Shown here: positions 45,934 to 56,144 of the stretch, piece by piece
How the letters are laid out: each line of letters starts with the position of its first letter
How positions within the stretch are numbered: the stretch's first letter is position 1
NCBI GenBank assembly: GCA_002402175.1
Contig: NVVJ01000014.1
Location: forward strand, 20,311 to 80,770
Direction of reading: 5' to 3'
From: SAR86 cluster bacterium
Lineage (GTDB): Bacteria; Pseudomonadota; Gammaproteobacteria; Pseudomonadales; Pseudohongiellaceae
Length of the DNA stretch: 60,460 bases
Position numbers and translations under genes: made by a program
The notes under the pieces: generated by a model
What the model was told of the DNA's origin: nothing
What the model saw: only the letters and a program-made list of their open reading frames with translations
Database searches by the model: none

Positions 45934-48261
45934 ATGTGCAACAACAATAGAAAACAAAAACATCCATTACTCGCAATGAATGCGTTAGTAGCGAGTAGGA
46001 TTAAATTTATCCAGAGCCTTGGCTTTGCATTTCTGGCGATGGCGTTCTCTAGCGCCGTGTCCGCTCAACAAACTGTAACTCTTGAGGGTATTGGGTTTGC
46101 TAACCTTCCAGGTGACAGTATTGAAATTCAGCTAAGTTTCGATTCGGTTCCGCCAGATGCAACTGGGTTTGTTATAGATAACCCTGCCCGTATTTCCCTT
46201 GATCTGCCTGGGGTGGCAAGTGGGTTATTGCAGCAGCGATTTAACATTGATTCTAATAATGCACAAAGCGTAATGGTACTTGATGACGGTAATCGCACCC
46301 GGCTGGTAATTAATCTGGATCAATTGGTTAACTATGAAACTCAACTGGTCGGCAATGTACTAACGATTCAGGTAGGCAACGATGCCCAGGCAGGAGGCGT
46401 AGCTTCGGCGGGGCAGGCCTTTTCGGGTATCGCTGGCGGTAATAGCAATTCGATTAATGATGTGTCATTTAGGCGGGGTACAAATGGCGAAGGGCAGGTG
46501 GTTATCGAATTGTCGAGTGACCGCGTTATTGGTAGTGTCGAACAGGTTGGAGAAAGAGTCTACGTAGAATTTTCAAATACAACAGTTCCAAACGATCTTA
46601 ATCGACGACTTGATGTAAGTGATTTTGCAACTGTTGTTTCTACCGTTGATGTTTTGGGTCAGGCGGGAAGAGCTACAATTGTGGTTGACATAAATGGCGC
46701 ATATGAATATGTCGCCTTCCAGAGCGGAAATCAGTACACAATTAGTGTAAGCCCTCCGGTGGCTGATATTACCAGCACCGCAGCAACCGCTGCATATACT
46801 GGTGAAATCAGCAGCATGTCTTTTCAGGATATTCCAATTCGATCAGTGTTGCAGATATTGGCCGAAATATACGATTTCAGCCTGGTAGTAGGTGACGCCG
46901 TATCAGGAAACGTAACTATAGTTTTGGATAACGTGCCCTGGGATCAAGCGCTGGAATTAGTGTTGCGTACAGATAACCTTGGCAGTCGACTTGAAGGTAA
47001 TGTGTTGTATGTGGCCCCTGCTAACGAGATTGCCGCACAGGAGCAGCTGGAGCTTGACGCTATTCAACAAGCTCAGGCCCTGGCGCCATTGTATACAGAA
47101 TTCGTACAGGTGAACTATGCGGATGCTGACGACATAATGGCTTTGCTTACAGGTTCTGGTTCTGGTGGTGGCGGTGGCCCTGATTTAGGCGCGGCCGGTG
47201 GTGCTGGAGGTGTAGTTTCTGCGGCGCCAAGTGGAGGCATACTTTCTTCTCGTGGAACGGCTACTGTGGACTCCAGAACTAATATTATTATTGTGCGTGA
47301 CATAGAAGAAAAGCTGGAAGAAGTCCGAGCTATGTTAACTCGGCTTGATGTTCCTGTACGACAGGTTCTTATCGAGGCCAGAATTGTAAACGTGTCCACT
47401 AACTATGGGCGCGATTTGGGTATTCGCTGGGGTGGAGCCGGAAGTGCACAAACTGGAGATAACTTCCGTTACGGTGGGTCGCAGGAAGCGACATTGGAAC
47501 AGTCGAACAGCCAGGTTGCTCAGGCAGTGGCTGTTCGAAATGCGCTGATCGCCGGAGACGCGGCTCGGGTTCAGGCTTTACAAGATGGAACGGATCCTAG
47601 TTTGATTCAATCACTGGTTAATCAGGCAATCTCAGGTGTTCCGATTCCTATAGGTACAACTACATTTCCTGATGCGCTCGCGGTAGACCTTGGTATTTCA
47701 GCTCCTGGTGCGTCATCTTTTTCTATCGGCTTTACTGGCGCTAGTGGACTTATCGAGCTGGAGCTCTCAGCGCTGGAAAGCAGCGGCAATGGCGAAGTTA
47801 TTGCTAGGCCAAAAGTGACAACACAGGATAAAGTGCAGGCTGTTATTGAATCTGGTGTGCGAATACCTTATCAAACACAGGCTGGTGGAACCGCAGGTGG
47901 TTCAACAACTGAATTTGAAGATGCAGTACTTTCATTAACGGTTACGCCACAAATCACACCTGATGGCAGAATAAACATGGAGCTGGATATTAGGCAGGAT
48001 TCAGTCGCTGCTGGTTCTGGAGCGATTCCTGCTATTAACACCAACCGGATTACTACCAGCGCGCTGGTTAATAATGGTGAAACAATTGTGCTAGGTGGCG
48101 TATTCCGGGAAGAGTCTACAACTACCGAGACCAAGACGCCGTTTCTTGGAGACTTACCTTATGTTGGACGTCTCTTTAAACGTACCGAACATGCCAGTCG
48201 TAGAACCGAGCTGCTAATTTTCATCACGCCGAAAATTATTGCTGAAATTAATATAAGGTAG
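45934..48261 (+). CDS. pilQ: Type IV pilus secretin PilQ
   Basis: 775 residues with a signal peptide (cut after VSA). Two AMIN-type domains (about 45-270), an STN/N0 domain (SMSFQDIPIRSVLQILAEIY), an N1 domain interrupted by a Gly/Ser-rich linker near residue 410 (SGSGGGGGP), and the secretin barrel (VLIEARIVNVSTNYGRDLGI ... RTELLIFITPKII). It forms the outer-membrane pore for the pilus. Confidence 0.96.
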   Translation: MCNNNRKQKHPLLAMNALVASRIKFIQSLGFAFLAMAFSSAVSAQQTVTLEGIGFANLPGDSIEIQLSFDSVPPDATGFVIDNPARISLDLPGVASGLLQQRFNIDSNNAQSVMVLDDGNRTRLVINLDQLVNYETQLVGNVLTIQVGNDAQAGGVASAGQAFSGIAGGNSNSINDVSFRRGTNGEGQVVIELSSDRVIGSVEQVGERVYVEFSNTTVPNDLNRRLDVSDFATVVSTVDVLGQAGRATIVVDINGAYEYVAFQSGNQYTISVSPPVADITSTAATAAYTGEISSMSFQDIPIRSVLQILAEIYDFSLVVGDAVSGNVTIVLDNVPWDQALELVLRTDNLGSRLEGNVLYVAPANEIAAQEQLELDAIQQAQALAPLYTEFVQVNYADADDIMALLTGSGSGGGGGPDLGAAGGAGGVVSAAPSGGILSSRGTATVDSRTNIIIVRDIEEKLEEVRAMLTRLDVPVRQVLIEARIVNVSTNYGRDLGIRWGGAGSAQTGDNFRYGGSQEATLEQSNSQVAQAVAVRNALIAGDAARVQALQDGTDPSLIQSLVNQAISGVPIPIGTTTFPDALAVDLGISAPGASSFSIGFTGASGLIELELSALESSGNGEVIARPKVTTQDKVQAVIESGVRIPYQTQAGGTAGGSTTEFEDAVLSLTVTPQITPDGRINMELDIRQDSVAAGSGAIPAINTNRITTSALVNNGETIVLGGVFREESTTTETKTPFLGDLPYVGRLFKRTEHASRRTELLIFITPKIIAEINIR

Positions 48262-48267
48262 TACTGC

Positions 48268-48310
48268 AAAGCTCGATTGAAGTTGTGAGTAGTTATCAGT
48301 CGAGCTTTTA
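48268..48310 (+). terminator. Possible terminator after pilQ
   Basis: AAAGCTCGA (48268-48276) pairs with TCGAGCTTT (48300-48308) across a 23-nt loop, followed by TA. The long loop and short T-run make it weak, so some read-through into aroK is expected. Confidence 0.45.
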
Positions 48311-48396
48311 TTCCATTCCCGCCGGTTCTGGTCGAGACATTCCTCCTTGCGACAAGATTTCGTTAGTTGTTGTATTCAATTCTGAGTAAATGGGTT

Positions 48397-48927
48397 ATGA
48401 AATTATCTGGAAACATATTTCTTGTTGGGCCTATGGGAGTTGGAAAAACGACAATTGGCAGTGTTCTTGCGGAATTACTGGATCTCGAGTTTTTTGACTC
48501 CGACAAAGAAATAGAAGCATCAACTGGCGCGGATATTCCCTGGATATTTGACGTTGAAGGTGAGAGCGGATTTCGTGTGCGAGAGACTCGCATGATTGAT
48601 CAGCTTAGTGCTAGACAAAATATAGTTCTGGCGACAGGGGGCGGCGCTGTCGGCTCCGAGGAAAATAGAGAGAAGTTAAAAACCCGAGGGCTTGTCGTGT
48701 ATCTGAGGGCATCTATAGCCCAACAAGTTGAGCGTACTAGCAGAGACCGGACTCGGCCACTTTTACAGACACCTGACCCCGAGAAAACTATTCGGGAACT
48801 GATGCAATTGCGTGAGCCTTTGTATCAGGAAGTTGCTGATATAACGATCGATACTAATCGTCGTAATCCGAAAGCGGTTAGCCAGGATATTTGCCGACAG
48901 TTACGTCATATCAAGCTCGAAGATTGA
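48397..48927 (+). CDS. aroK: Shikimate kinase
   Basis: 176 residues from ATG 48397 (MKLSGNIFLVGPMGVGKTTIG); a TTG at 48367 in frame adds residues without family similarity. P-loop GPMGVGKT, DSDKEIE (shikimate/Mg), RVRETRMI and ATGGGAV are canonical. It phosphorylates shikimate. aroB follows 75 bp on. Confidence 0.95.
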   Translation: MKLSGNIFLVGPMGVGKTTIGSVLAELLDLEFFDSDKEIEASTGADIPWIFDVEGESGFRVRETRMIDQLSARQNIVLATGGGAVGSEENREKLKTRGLVVYLRASIAQQVERTSRDRTRPLLQTPDPEKTIRELMQLREPLYQEVADITIDTNRRNPKAVSQDICRQLRHIKLED

Positions 48928-49002
48928 ATTCGCTTGAGTAGTCAAATTCATTTTATTGAATATATGATCAATTATTAAGAATTACGATGTGGAATTAAAA
49001 AA

Positions 49003-50094
49003 ATGTTTACGGTAAATGTAGATTTAGGAGAGCGCTCGTATCCGATATTTATCGGCAACGATCTGTTGAATGATGCAGATCTTATACAGCCCTATCTTGG
49101 CGAAGGGCGCGTGCTGATTATTACTAATGACGTCGTAGCTCCTTTGTATCTTGAGCAATTGAAACAGCTTCTAACGCCCCGGCAGGTTGAGGAAGTGATT
49201 CTTCCTGACGGAGAGGTGCATAAGACCCTTGCCACGATTAGTCATATTTATGATGTGCTGCTGCGAGGAAAATATGATCGCAATACCATTTTAATCGCCC
49301 TTGGTGGAGGAGTAGTGGGTGATATTACCGGCTTTGCTGCAGCTACCTATTTGCGGGGAATTAATTTTATTCAGATACCAACCACCTTGCTTGCGCAAGT
49401 TGATTCATCCGTTGGAGGTAAAACGGGTGTGAATCATGAGCTTGGGAAAAACATGATAGGCGCGTTCTATCAGCCTCGCTGCGTTATCGCCGATATTGAT
49501 TTGCTACGTTCCTTACCGCAGAGAGAAATAAAAGCAGGTCTTGCCGAAGTTCTGAAGTACGGTCTGGTTTATGACGCCTCTTTTTTTAGCTGGCTCACGC
49601 AGAACAGCGAATTGATAGGTAAGGCCGACCCATCCATGATGTCGAGAGTTGTTAAGACTTGTTGTGAGACTAAGGCCGATATCGTAGCAAAAGATGAAAA
49701 GGAATCAGGAATTAGGGCGCTGCTAAATCTAGGCCATACTTTTGGTCATGCCATAGAGACTGCTAGCGGCTATGGCACCTGGTTACACGGCGAAACGGTA
49801 GCGATGGGCATGGTTATGGCGGCAGACCTCTCTAGTCGTCTTGGGTGGCTAGATAAAGCTCAGGCGCGTTCTATTCGCCGAGTAATCGAAGAAAATTATG
49901 GTATGCCTGCGCTACCTCCTGCCGATATATCAGTACAGCAGTATCTGGATTTGATGTCATCAGACAAAAAAGCCGAAAAAGGCGACATCAGATTTGTGTT
50001 GCTTAGATCTATTGGTGACGCGGTTGTTGAAGGTGGCATAGATAGAAACTTGCTAGAGGAAACGCTGCTGGCAGGTGACCAGCTTTGCCTTTGA
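49003..50094 (+). CDS. aroB: 3-dehydroquinate synthase
   Basis: 363 residues. NAD site ALGGGVVGDITGFAAATYLRG, and PTTLLAQVDSSVGGKTGVN with the metal/substrate residues; the NLGHTFGHAIE histidines bind zinc. It cyclises DAHP, the product of the synthase at 15408. Part of the conserved aroKB-damX cluster. Confidence 0.97.
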   Translation: MFTVNVDLGERSYPIFIGNDLLNDADLIQPYLGEGRVLIITNDVVAPLYLEQLKQLLTPRQVEEVILPDGEVHKTLATISHIYDVLLRGKYDRNTILIALGGGVVGDITGFAAATYLRGINFIQIPTTLLAQVDSSVGGKTGVNHELGKNMIGAFYQPRCVIADIDLLRSLPQREIKAGLAEVLKYGLVYDASFFSWLTQNSELIGKADPSMMSRVVKTCCETKADIVAKDEKESGIRALLNLGHTFGHAIETASGYGTWLHGETVAMGMVMAADLSSRLGWLDKAQARSIRRVIEENYGMPALPPADISVQQYLDLMSSDKKAEKGDIRFVLLRSIGDAVVEGGIDRNLLEETLLAGDQLCL

Positions 50095-50228
50095 GCCACT
50101 GAATAGTTGATACCAGTTGCCAGATTGAGTGCTTAGCAGCTGTACCGATTATCAACAGCCAGGGTAAATAATTAAAGTTAATAGCAAGAGTTATTAGCAA
50201 AAGTAAACAACCCAAGTGAATAGCCGTC

Positions 50229-52016
50229 GTGAATAAATACATTAATAAATATGATCTTCAATTTGATCCATTCGCGTCCGAGCAAGAGGGCAAGACTTTC
50301 TTTGTCAGCGAAAATCGAAAGCAAATGCTGGATCAAATCATAGAAATGTCTCTGTATAGCAATGCCATGATTGCGGTTACAGGATCGCTTGGCTCAGGTA
50401 AAACCACTTTGGTAAACAACTTAAGTGACAGCTTTGCCGACGAAGCAGTATGCATTAAGGTTTCTGCGACCCTGTTTATGAATGAAACGCAGTTTCTCGA
50501 AACCATAGTAGATCTCCTGCCAATAAATCTAACGCCAGGTGCAGACACCGATTCTCTGATAGACCAGGTGTGCCAATATGCGGTGCAGCTGGATATGGAA
50601 GTGCGCTCGTTAATTCTAATTGTTGATGACGCACATGAATTGAGCAGTGAAGTGCTGGATGTCATAACACTGTTACTGGATAAGTGTGTTGATTCGAGTA
50701 TACATGCCCTGCTATTTGGCGAGCCTCAGCTCGACAATATGCTGAATGACGCACTGTCTGATCCGTCGCTCGAGCGCTTGGCGCTATTTGAGTTAGAAGG
50801 CCTATCTAGGGAAGAGACGCTGGAATATATTCGGTTCAAGCTCGCATCGGCGGGGTATAGCAAGGATCTGCCGTTGGCCGGAGAAGTAATCGGTGGCATT
50901 CACAACGAATCAAACGGAATGCCGGGAAGTATTGATCAGCTTGTTGCCGAAGCGCTTGAAAGCACGGCATCTGATTTTGAGGAACAGCTAGAAACAAACC
51001 CCAGCCCAGAAGCGGTTTCCGAAATGCACAATGATTCTGAATTGTCTGAGGTAGAGCCGGCCAGTTCTGATGTGCCGGGTTCGGAGCCTTCAAAGATGGA
51101 CTTGCCAAACTTCGAAGTGGACAGACCTGATTTGGTGAATGAAGATGAATCGGAAAACAAGAATGCTTTGACTCGAATCATGCATCCCAGGTACTGGGCG
51201 GCAGCTGCCGTTATTGTGTTAGTTATGGGTGCTACATTTTTGTTTTGGGATACTGAAACTGAATTTGAGCTGAGTGAGGCTACCACTACAATTGCTATCA
51301 GTACTGATTTGGTGGCAGCGATAGAAGAGCCGGCAGAAGAATCCTTAAAGGAAGAGGAAGAACAAGCGCAAACTCAGGAACTGGCAGACAATACAGAAGA
51401 CGTTAGTGTAATCAATACCGAAATTTCTGAAGATATAGAAGTGCCAGTGTCGCCTGAATTGGTCAGTAATCTTGACGGTGTTGCAGCGCCCACTGTTGAA
51501 GAGCCGGCTGCGGAATTGATCGCTGAATCTGAGCAAGAAATATTGAAAACGGAAAATTCCGACATTCAACAAATTGACGTGGCAGAAATCGAAACACCAG
51601 CGCCACAGGAAGAGACGCAAATATCCCAAACAGACGAAACAGTAGTTCCTGAAAGCGAGATTAGTGCTAGTGGACTTGTTAGTGGAAAACTATCTGACTT
51701 TGAGAACAAGCTATTGCAGGAGCCTGCTCAGAATTTCACCGTGCAAATTCTTGGTTCCCACTCTGAATCAAATGTTAAGAATTTTATTGCGAAATTAGAC
51801 AACGGGAATGGCTATGGCTATTTCGAAACTCGCTATCAGTCAAAGCCGTGGTATGTAGTGGTGCTGGGCTATTTCAACAGCCGAGACGCCGCATCCGAAG
51901 CGATTAGTGAATTGCCAGCGCGCCTGCAAGACATGCAGCCGTGGGTTCGAAGTGTGGCTAATATCCAGTCAAGCATTACCCAGTTAAACGCAGTGAACTT
52001 AGTACAAATCGACTGA
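50229..52016 (+). CDS. damX: DamX-like: ExeA-type ATPase fused to SPOR domain
   Basis: 595 residues from GTG. N-terminal AAA domain of ExeA type: GSLGSGKT at 52-59 (Walker A) and LILIVDDAHE (Walker B), with a conserved sensor-like GEPQLDNM. One membrane helix about residues 320-340. A long acidic disordered linker follows, then a C-terminal SPOR domain (AQNFTVQILGSHSESNVKNF). DamX binds septal peptidoglycan and adjusts division; the location after aroB agrees. No dam gene follows. Confidence 0.9.
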   Translation: MNKYINKYDLQFDPFASEQEGKTFFVSENRKQMLDQIIEMSLYSNAMIAVTGSLGSGKTTLVNNLSDSFADEAVCIKVSATLFMNETQFLETIVDLLPINLTPGADTDSLIDQVCQYAVQLDMEVRSLILIVDDAHELSSEVLDVITLLLDKCVDSSIHALLFGEPQLDNMLNDALSDPSLERLALFELEGLSREETLEYIRFKLASAGYSKDLPLAGEVIGGIHNESNGMPGSIDQLVAEALESTASDFEEQLETNPSPEAVSEMHNDSELSEVEPASSDVPGSEPSKMDLPNFEVDRPDLVNEDESENKNALTRIMHPRYWAAAAVIVLVMGATFLFWDTETEFELSEATTTIAISTDLVAAIEEPAEESLKEEEEQAQTQELADNTEDVSVINTEISEDIEVPVSPELVSNLDGVAAPTVEEPAAELIAESEQEILKTENSDIQQIDVAEIETPAPQEETQISQTDETVVPESEISASGLVSGKLSDFENKLLQEPAQNFTVQILGSHSESNVKNFIAKLDNGNGYGYFETRYQSKPWYVVVLGYFNSRDAASEAISELPARLQDMQPWVRSVANIQSSITQLNAVNLVQID

Positions 52017-52204
52017 GTCAACTCAGCTTGATTTATTTAGTGGGCAGTCATCAAGTCTCGAATCCAGTTAAGCGCAATCCTTTAGAGTCAAGTTTGTGTA
52101 TATAGTTGGCTCGTGTAAAATTGTCCTCCTTTTCAAGACCTCTGAATTTGAACAATTCGATTTAGAGAAATCAATAAACAATTTTAACGACAGAGGCGCT
52201 TACT

Positions 52205-53266
52205 GTGTCATTGAAAAATGATCGTTTTCTGAAAGCTCTATTAAGACAAGATGTAGATGTAACTCCAGTGTGGATGATGCGTCAGGCTGGCCGCTATCTG
52301 CCAGAATATCGTAATACTCGAAAGCAGGCAGGCGACTTTATGAAGCTGTGTCAGACGCCTGAGCTTGCCTGCGAGGTTACTCTACAGCCTCTGCAGCGCT
52401 ACGCCTTCGATGCGGCAATTCTTTTTTCAGACATTCTGACCATTCCGGATGCCATGGGTCAGGGGCTTTATTTCGCCGAAGGCGAAGGGCCTAAATTCAG
52501 GAAGGTCATTAGATCGGCGGCGGATGTTGAGCGGCTACCGGACATAAATATAGCGAGTGAGCTTTCATACGTCACAGATGCAGTTTCCCTGATCAGAAAA
52601 GAGCTGAATGGATCGATTCCGCTCATTGGATTTTCAGGAAGTCCCTGGACTTTGGCGACCTATATGATCGAGGGAGGGGGTAGTAAAGATTTCCGAATTG
52701 CCAAGCAATTTATGTACGACAACCCAGAAGCCATGCATCTGCTTCTGGAAAAGCTAGCGTCAGCTGTTATCGATTATCTGAACGCCCAGATAAAGGCAGG
52801 GGCACAGGCCGTGCAAATCTTTGATACCTGGGGTGGTATTTTAACCGCACAGGGATATCAGGAATTTTCTCTGGCCTATATGAAGAAAATTATTGCAAGT
52901 CTGCATACCGAAAACGAAGGCCGTCAGGTGCCAGTGATTGTGTTCACCAAAAATGGCGGGCAGTGGCTAGAGTCAATTGCAGACGCGGGGTGTCATGCAG
53001 TGGGTCTGGACTGGACTACTGACATTGGTGTTGCTCGACATAGAATTGGTGAGCGGGTAGCTCTTCAGGGGAACATGGACCCCACTATGTTGTACGCGTC
53101 GCCTAAAGCCATTCGAAAAGAAGTCGAATCGATTTTGAAAAGCTTTGGTAAGGGTAATGGCCATGTATTTAATCTTGGTCATGGAATCACGCCCGAAGTA
53201 AGCCCTGAAAACGTGGCGGTATTTGTCGAGGCTGTACATGAGTTCTCAAGCCAGTATCACGACTGA
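52205..53266 (+). CDS. hemE: Uroporphyrinogen decarboxylase
   Basis: 353 residues from [20 protein letters not shown] and [19 protein letters not shown] are the family signatures; the catalytic Asp lies in [15 protein letters not shown]. It decarboxylates uroporphyrinogen III to coproporphyrinogen III. It occupies the position where dam often sits; folK overlaps its end. Confidence 0.97.
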   Translation: MSLKNDRFLKALLRQDVDVTPVWMMRQAGRYLPEYRNTRKQAGDFMKLCQTPELACEVTLQPLQRYAFDAAILFSDILTIPDAMGQGLYFAEGEGPKFRKVIRSAADVERLPDINIASELSYVTDAVSLIRKELNGSIPLIGFSGSPWTLATYMIEGGGSKDFRIAKQFMYDNPEAMHLLLEKLASAVIDYLNAQIKAGAQAVQIFDTWGGILTAQGYQEFSLAYMKKIIASLHTENEGRQVPVIVFTKNGGQWLESIADAGCHAVGLDWTTDIGVARHRIGERVALQGNMDPTMLYASPKAIRKEVESILKSFGKGNGHVFNLGHGITPEVSPENVAVFVEAVHEFSSQYHD

Positions 53267-53771
53267 AAGCCTGGACACAGTAACGGCCTATATAAGCCTG
53301 GGGTCCAATCTTCCTTCAAAATTTGGTGAACCTAAGGCTACAGTTCTGGCGGCGATTGAGCGTCTGGCTGCATTCGCTCAGGCCACACCGCTAGCGTCCT
53401 CTCTGTATTCGACTGAGCCAGTTGCATGTCCTCTAGGTACGCCAGACTTTGTTAATGCAGCCGTGTTGCTGGTGGTGTCAGTCAGTCTATCTGCGGAGAG
53501 TTTGCTGTTAGCGCTGCTCGATATAGAGAAACAATTTGGAAGGCAGCCTGCCTCTATAAGAAACTCGGCTCGTTGTTTGGACCTGGACCTTATTAGCTAT
53601 GAAAATCAAATAGTTAATGACGAGTTTTTGATATTGCCCCACCCTCGAGCTACCCAGCGTAGATTTGTTTTGCAGCCTTTGGCTGAAATTGCCCCCAATT
53701 TGGTTCTGCCCGGGCAATCACACACCGTTACACAATTACTAGATCAGCTCGCTAATCCCAATGTAGCCTGA
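53238..53771 (+). CDS. folK: 6-hydroxymethyl-7,8-dihydropterin pyrophosphokinase (HPPK)
   Basis: 177 residues from ATG 53238, inside the end of hemE (29 bp overlap). Motifs: AYISLGSNL at the N-terminus, [19 protein letters not shown] (the D-x-D magnesium site) and [21 protein letters not shown]. Step in folate synthesis. Some bases of the flexible RxWxxR loop are replaced ([13 protein letters not shown]). Confidence 0.92.
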   Translation: MSSQASITTESLDTVTAYISLGSNLPSKFGEPKATVLAAIERLAAFAQATPLASSLYSTEPVACPLGTPDFVNAAVLLVVSVSLSAESLLLALLDIEKQFGRQPASIRNSARCLDLDLISYENQIVNDEFLILPHPRATQRRFVLQPLAEIAPNLVLPGQSHTVTQLLDQLANPNVA

Positions 53772-53999
53772 TCGGGTGGTTACCGTGTATAGTGCCAAGT
53801 TGTATCTAACTCATTGTAATTGCTATATATAATTCAATATTAATTAAATTAACTGTTGTCAGGCAATGGCCTAGAGCAGGGAGAAATCTCTGTTTCTCCT
53901 CTGTGATTCAGCCCACAAATAAATACTAATTTGGAATTCTTGGTGCTAACATTCCAGAGTTGTTTGATGAATTAAAAAGATTGAGTAAGTGAATTAATA

Positions 54000-54908
54000 A
54001 TGCGATTAAAGCTCCCACAAATAGCACCCGTGTTACTGGCAGGATTCTTCCTGCAGGGCCCGTCTGCTGTGGCGCAAATTGATTCGACTATTGCCGATAA
54101 CTCCAACACAACCAGCTTTCGCGTATCCCCCGGTTCGGTGTTCACCGAAAATATGCCGCAACTTAGCATTGTCCGAAGTGTTGAAGAGAAGGATTTCCAG
54201 GGCGCTGTTGTCGAAGACGCTTTGAATTTTAATTTAGGATTGCAGCTAGAGCCGTTATCCGGGTTAAATATTCGCGCTGACGTCTGGCGAATGCAGGTAG
54301 ATCAGGGCCCATCTGCAAATATTGATAGTAGTGACTGGCACAGTAACTTACCCAAACTCTATCTTGATGATTCACAAATTAATGAATTTAACCTCGAAAA
54401 CCCGTTGTTGGGGTCCAATATTGAATCTAATGGGTTTGATGTAGGTGCCTCCTATGTTTGGAACACCAGCAAATTTGGTCAATTTACCCTCAGTTCGAAA
54501 ACTACTTACGTGCAAGATTTTGAAAACAATGGCGGCTTATTAGACTTTGTAGGGTCGGATATAGCGTCTATTGACGAAAGGCTGGTAAGCCCAGAATTGC
54601 AAAGCAGCCTTATGCTTACCTGGCAATTTGGAAATCATACAGCGAGCGCGATTACAAACTACTTCGATTCCTATAAGGATATTAGCGAATTAGACATAGA
54701 CGAAATTAATGATCTGGTAGACAGCATTACTACCTTCGATCTGCAATATGGCTATAGCGTAAAGACAGGCTCCAAGGACAGAGCCGTTATTTCATTTGGA
54801 ATACGAAACATTTTCAACGAAAAAACCTCTCAAATTCTTAACTCTACTACCCGCATACTGGATCAAAATGGTCGAGTAGCGTATGGCTCTATTAAGTATC
54901 AGTTCTAG
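54000..54908 (+). CDS. Barrel-only TonB-dependent receptor-like protein
   Basis: 302 residues with a signal peptide (cut AVA-QI). The mature part reads as the last strands of a TonB-dependent receptor: alternating aromatic/hydrophobic strands, TTFDLQYGYSVKTG, then ISFGIRNIFNEKTSQ and a C-terminal phenylalanine (GSIKYQF), the outer-membrane sorting signal. The TonB box, the plug domain and the first half of the barrel are absent. Either a relic of a receptor with its own new signal peptide, or a small stand-alone barrel. Confidence 0.65.
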   Translation: MRLKLPQIAPVLLAGFFLQGPSAVAQIDSTIADNSNTTSFRVSPGSVFTENMPQLSIVRSVEEKDFQGAVVEDALNFNLGLQLEPLSGLNIRADVWRMQVDQGPSANIDSSDWHSNLPKLYLDDSQINEFNLENPLLGSNIESNGFDVGASYVWNTSKFGQFTLSSKTTYVQDFENNGGLLDFVGSDIASIDERLVSPELQSSLMLTWQFGNHTASAITNYFDSYKDISELDIDEINDLVDSITTFDLQYGYSVKTGSKDRAVISFGIRNIFNEKTSQILNSTTRILDQNGRVAYGSIKYQF

Positions 54909-55013
54909 ATACTCTCCGTTTTCTCCGTTCCCTATTCTTATTATACTCGACCACTTTAGATAGCCGTGTCTGTTGCGGGTTTATATCTGCAGGTGTATTT
55001 ATATATTTACGGG

Positions 55014-55042
55014 CAAAAAAAACCTCGAAAAAATCGAGGTTA
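55014..55042 (-). terminator. Rho-independent terminator on the minus strand
   Basis: AACCTCGA (55021-55028) pairs with TCGAGGTT (55034-55041) over a 5-nt loop; on the minus strand it is followed by six or more T. It would end transcription from comF, 160 bp away. Confidence 0.8.
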
Positions 55043-55201
55043 AGTCTGCTCTAAATAACAAAAATGGCGGTAAACATGAAATCTAATTCGTTATGGAGAA
55101 AGATTCGTTTTACACGGTTTTAATTATACTCAATTCCCTCACTTCGAATGTGTGCCAGATCACAAATTCGTAGATGAGCATTTAATTATGGAATAGTAGG
55201 T

Positions 55202-55978
55202 TTAGCGGCTTGCTCGCGCCAGACACCATACGTCAATGCGGCGTATTCCCTGGTGTCTAAGTACTTTGCTTATAGCGTTGGCTGTCGCCATTGTAGTGAC
55301 AACATCATCTAACAATACTACAAATGAAGAATTGCGCAGAGCTGCTTTATCGCTAACTACAAAAGCATTGGACAGATTGAGTTTTCGAGCCTGGGCTGAC
55401 CTCAGCTCAGTCTGAGGCGAAGTATCCCTGCTTCGGCAAACTACTGAATGTGCGAGAGCAATTTGGCAGCGCCGCGACACTACCTTTCCTATTTCAAGTG
55501 CCTGATTAAATCCTCGCTTACGAATACGATTGCGATGTAGAGGCACTGGAATTATTAGCTGAGGCTTTTCTTCGTTTGCATAAGCGTTCTGCATTTTTTT
55601 TGCCATTAGTGAAGACAGGCAATGTCCCGCATCGAAATGTGCGTTGAATTTGAAATTAGCGACCAATTTATTAACCGGCGAAACATAGCGGAAGACAGCA
55701 TTGCAATAATTAAAAACCGGAGGGTTTATCAAACAGTGACCACAGCTCATATTCACCATAGTGTTAATGTCTTTTTCTAAGCCACATTGTTTGCAACTGG
55801 TTTTCGTCCATGGCAACGCGTACTCACATTCATTGCAGAGGCTGTAAATATTGAAACAGCTTTGGCCACATACTACACAAGCGGCGGGCAGCAGTTTGGA
55901 TAACTGTAAACGCAGGCTTTGGAACGTTATTTCTAAAGGCATAGGAAAAATCCACTGAAGGCTTTCCCACTTTTCCAT
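55202..55978 (-). CDS. comF: ComF family amidophosphoribosyltransferase
   Basis: 258 residues. An N-terminal zinc ribbon (CVVCG..C, CNEC and CKQCG, CGHC) and a PRT domain: PVPLHRNRIRKRGFNQALEIGK and the PRPP loop VVLLDDVVTTMATANA. The loop has Met where Gly is usual (TTGAT). In naturally competent bacteria it supports DNA uptake; elsewhere its role is uncertain. Confidence 0.85.
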   Translation of the reverse strand: MEKWESLQWIFPMPLEITFQSLRLQLSKLLPAACVVCGQSCFNIYSLCNECEYALPWTKTSCKQCGLEKDINTMVNMSCGHCLINPPVFNYCNAVFRYVSPVNKLVANFKFNAHFDAGHCLSSLMAKKMQNAYANEEKPQLIIPVPLHRNRIRKRGFNQALEIGKVVSRRCQIALAHSVVCRSRDTSPQTELRSAQARKLNLSNAFVVSDKAALRNSSFVVLLDDVVTTMATANAISKVLRHQGIRRIDVWCLARASR

Positions 55979-56144
55979 TACCGGTTGTGTTTGGGCTGCC
56001 AGCTTTGGCTAAAAGTATAGATGGCCAGGTAAGTTGATGCGTAATTCAGCGTTGCCGTGAAACTCGTTGCTTATGGTAGTTCCGGTTCGAATCAGCATCA
56101 CCTATAATCACGCTTCGTTTTAGATAGTGTTCTGGGGAACAACA

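Noticed and set aside
55149..55164. CRP/Vfr-like site TGTGT-N6-TCACA
   Set aside because: It lies between two converging genes, with no promoter to control, so it is probably chance.
56075..56110. GGTTCGAATC stretch resembling a tRNA T-arm
   Set aside because: No acceptor stem, D-arm or anticodon arm can be folded around it.
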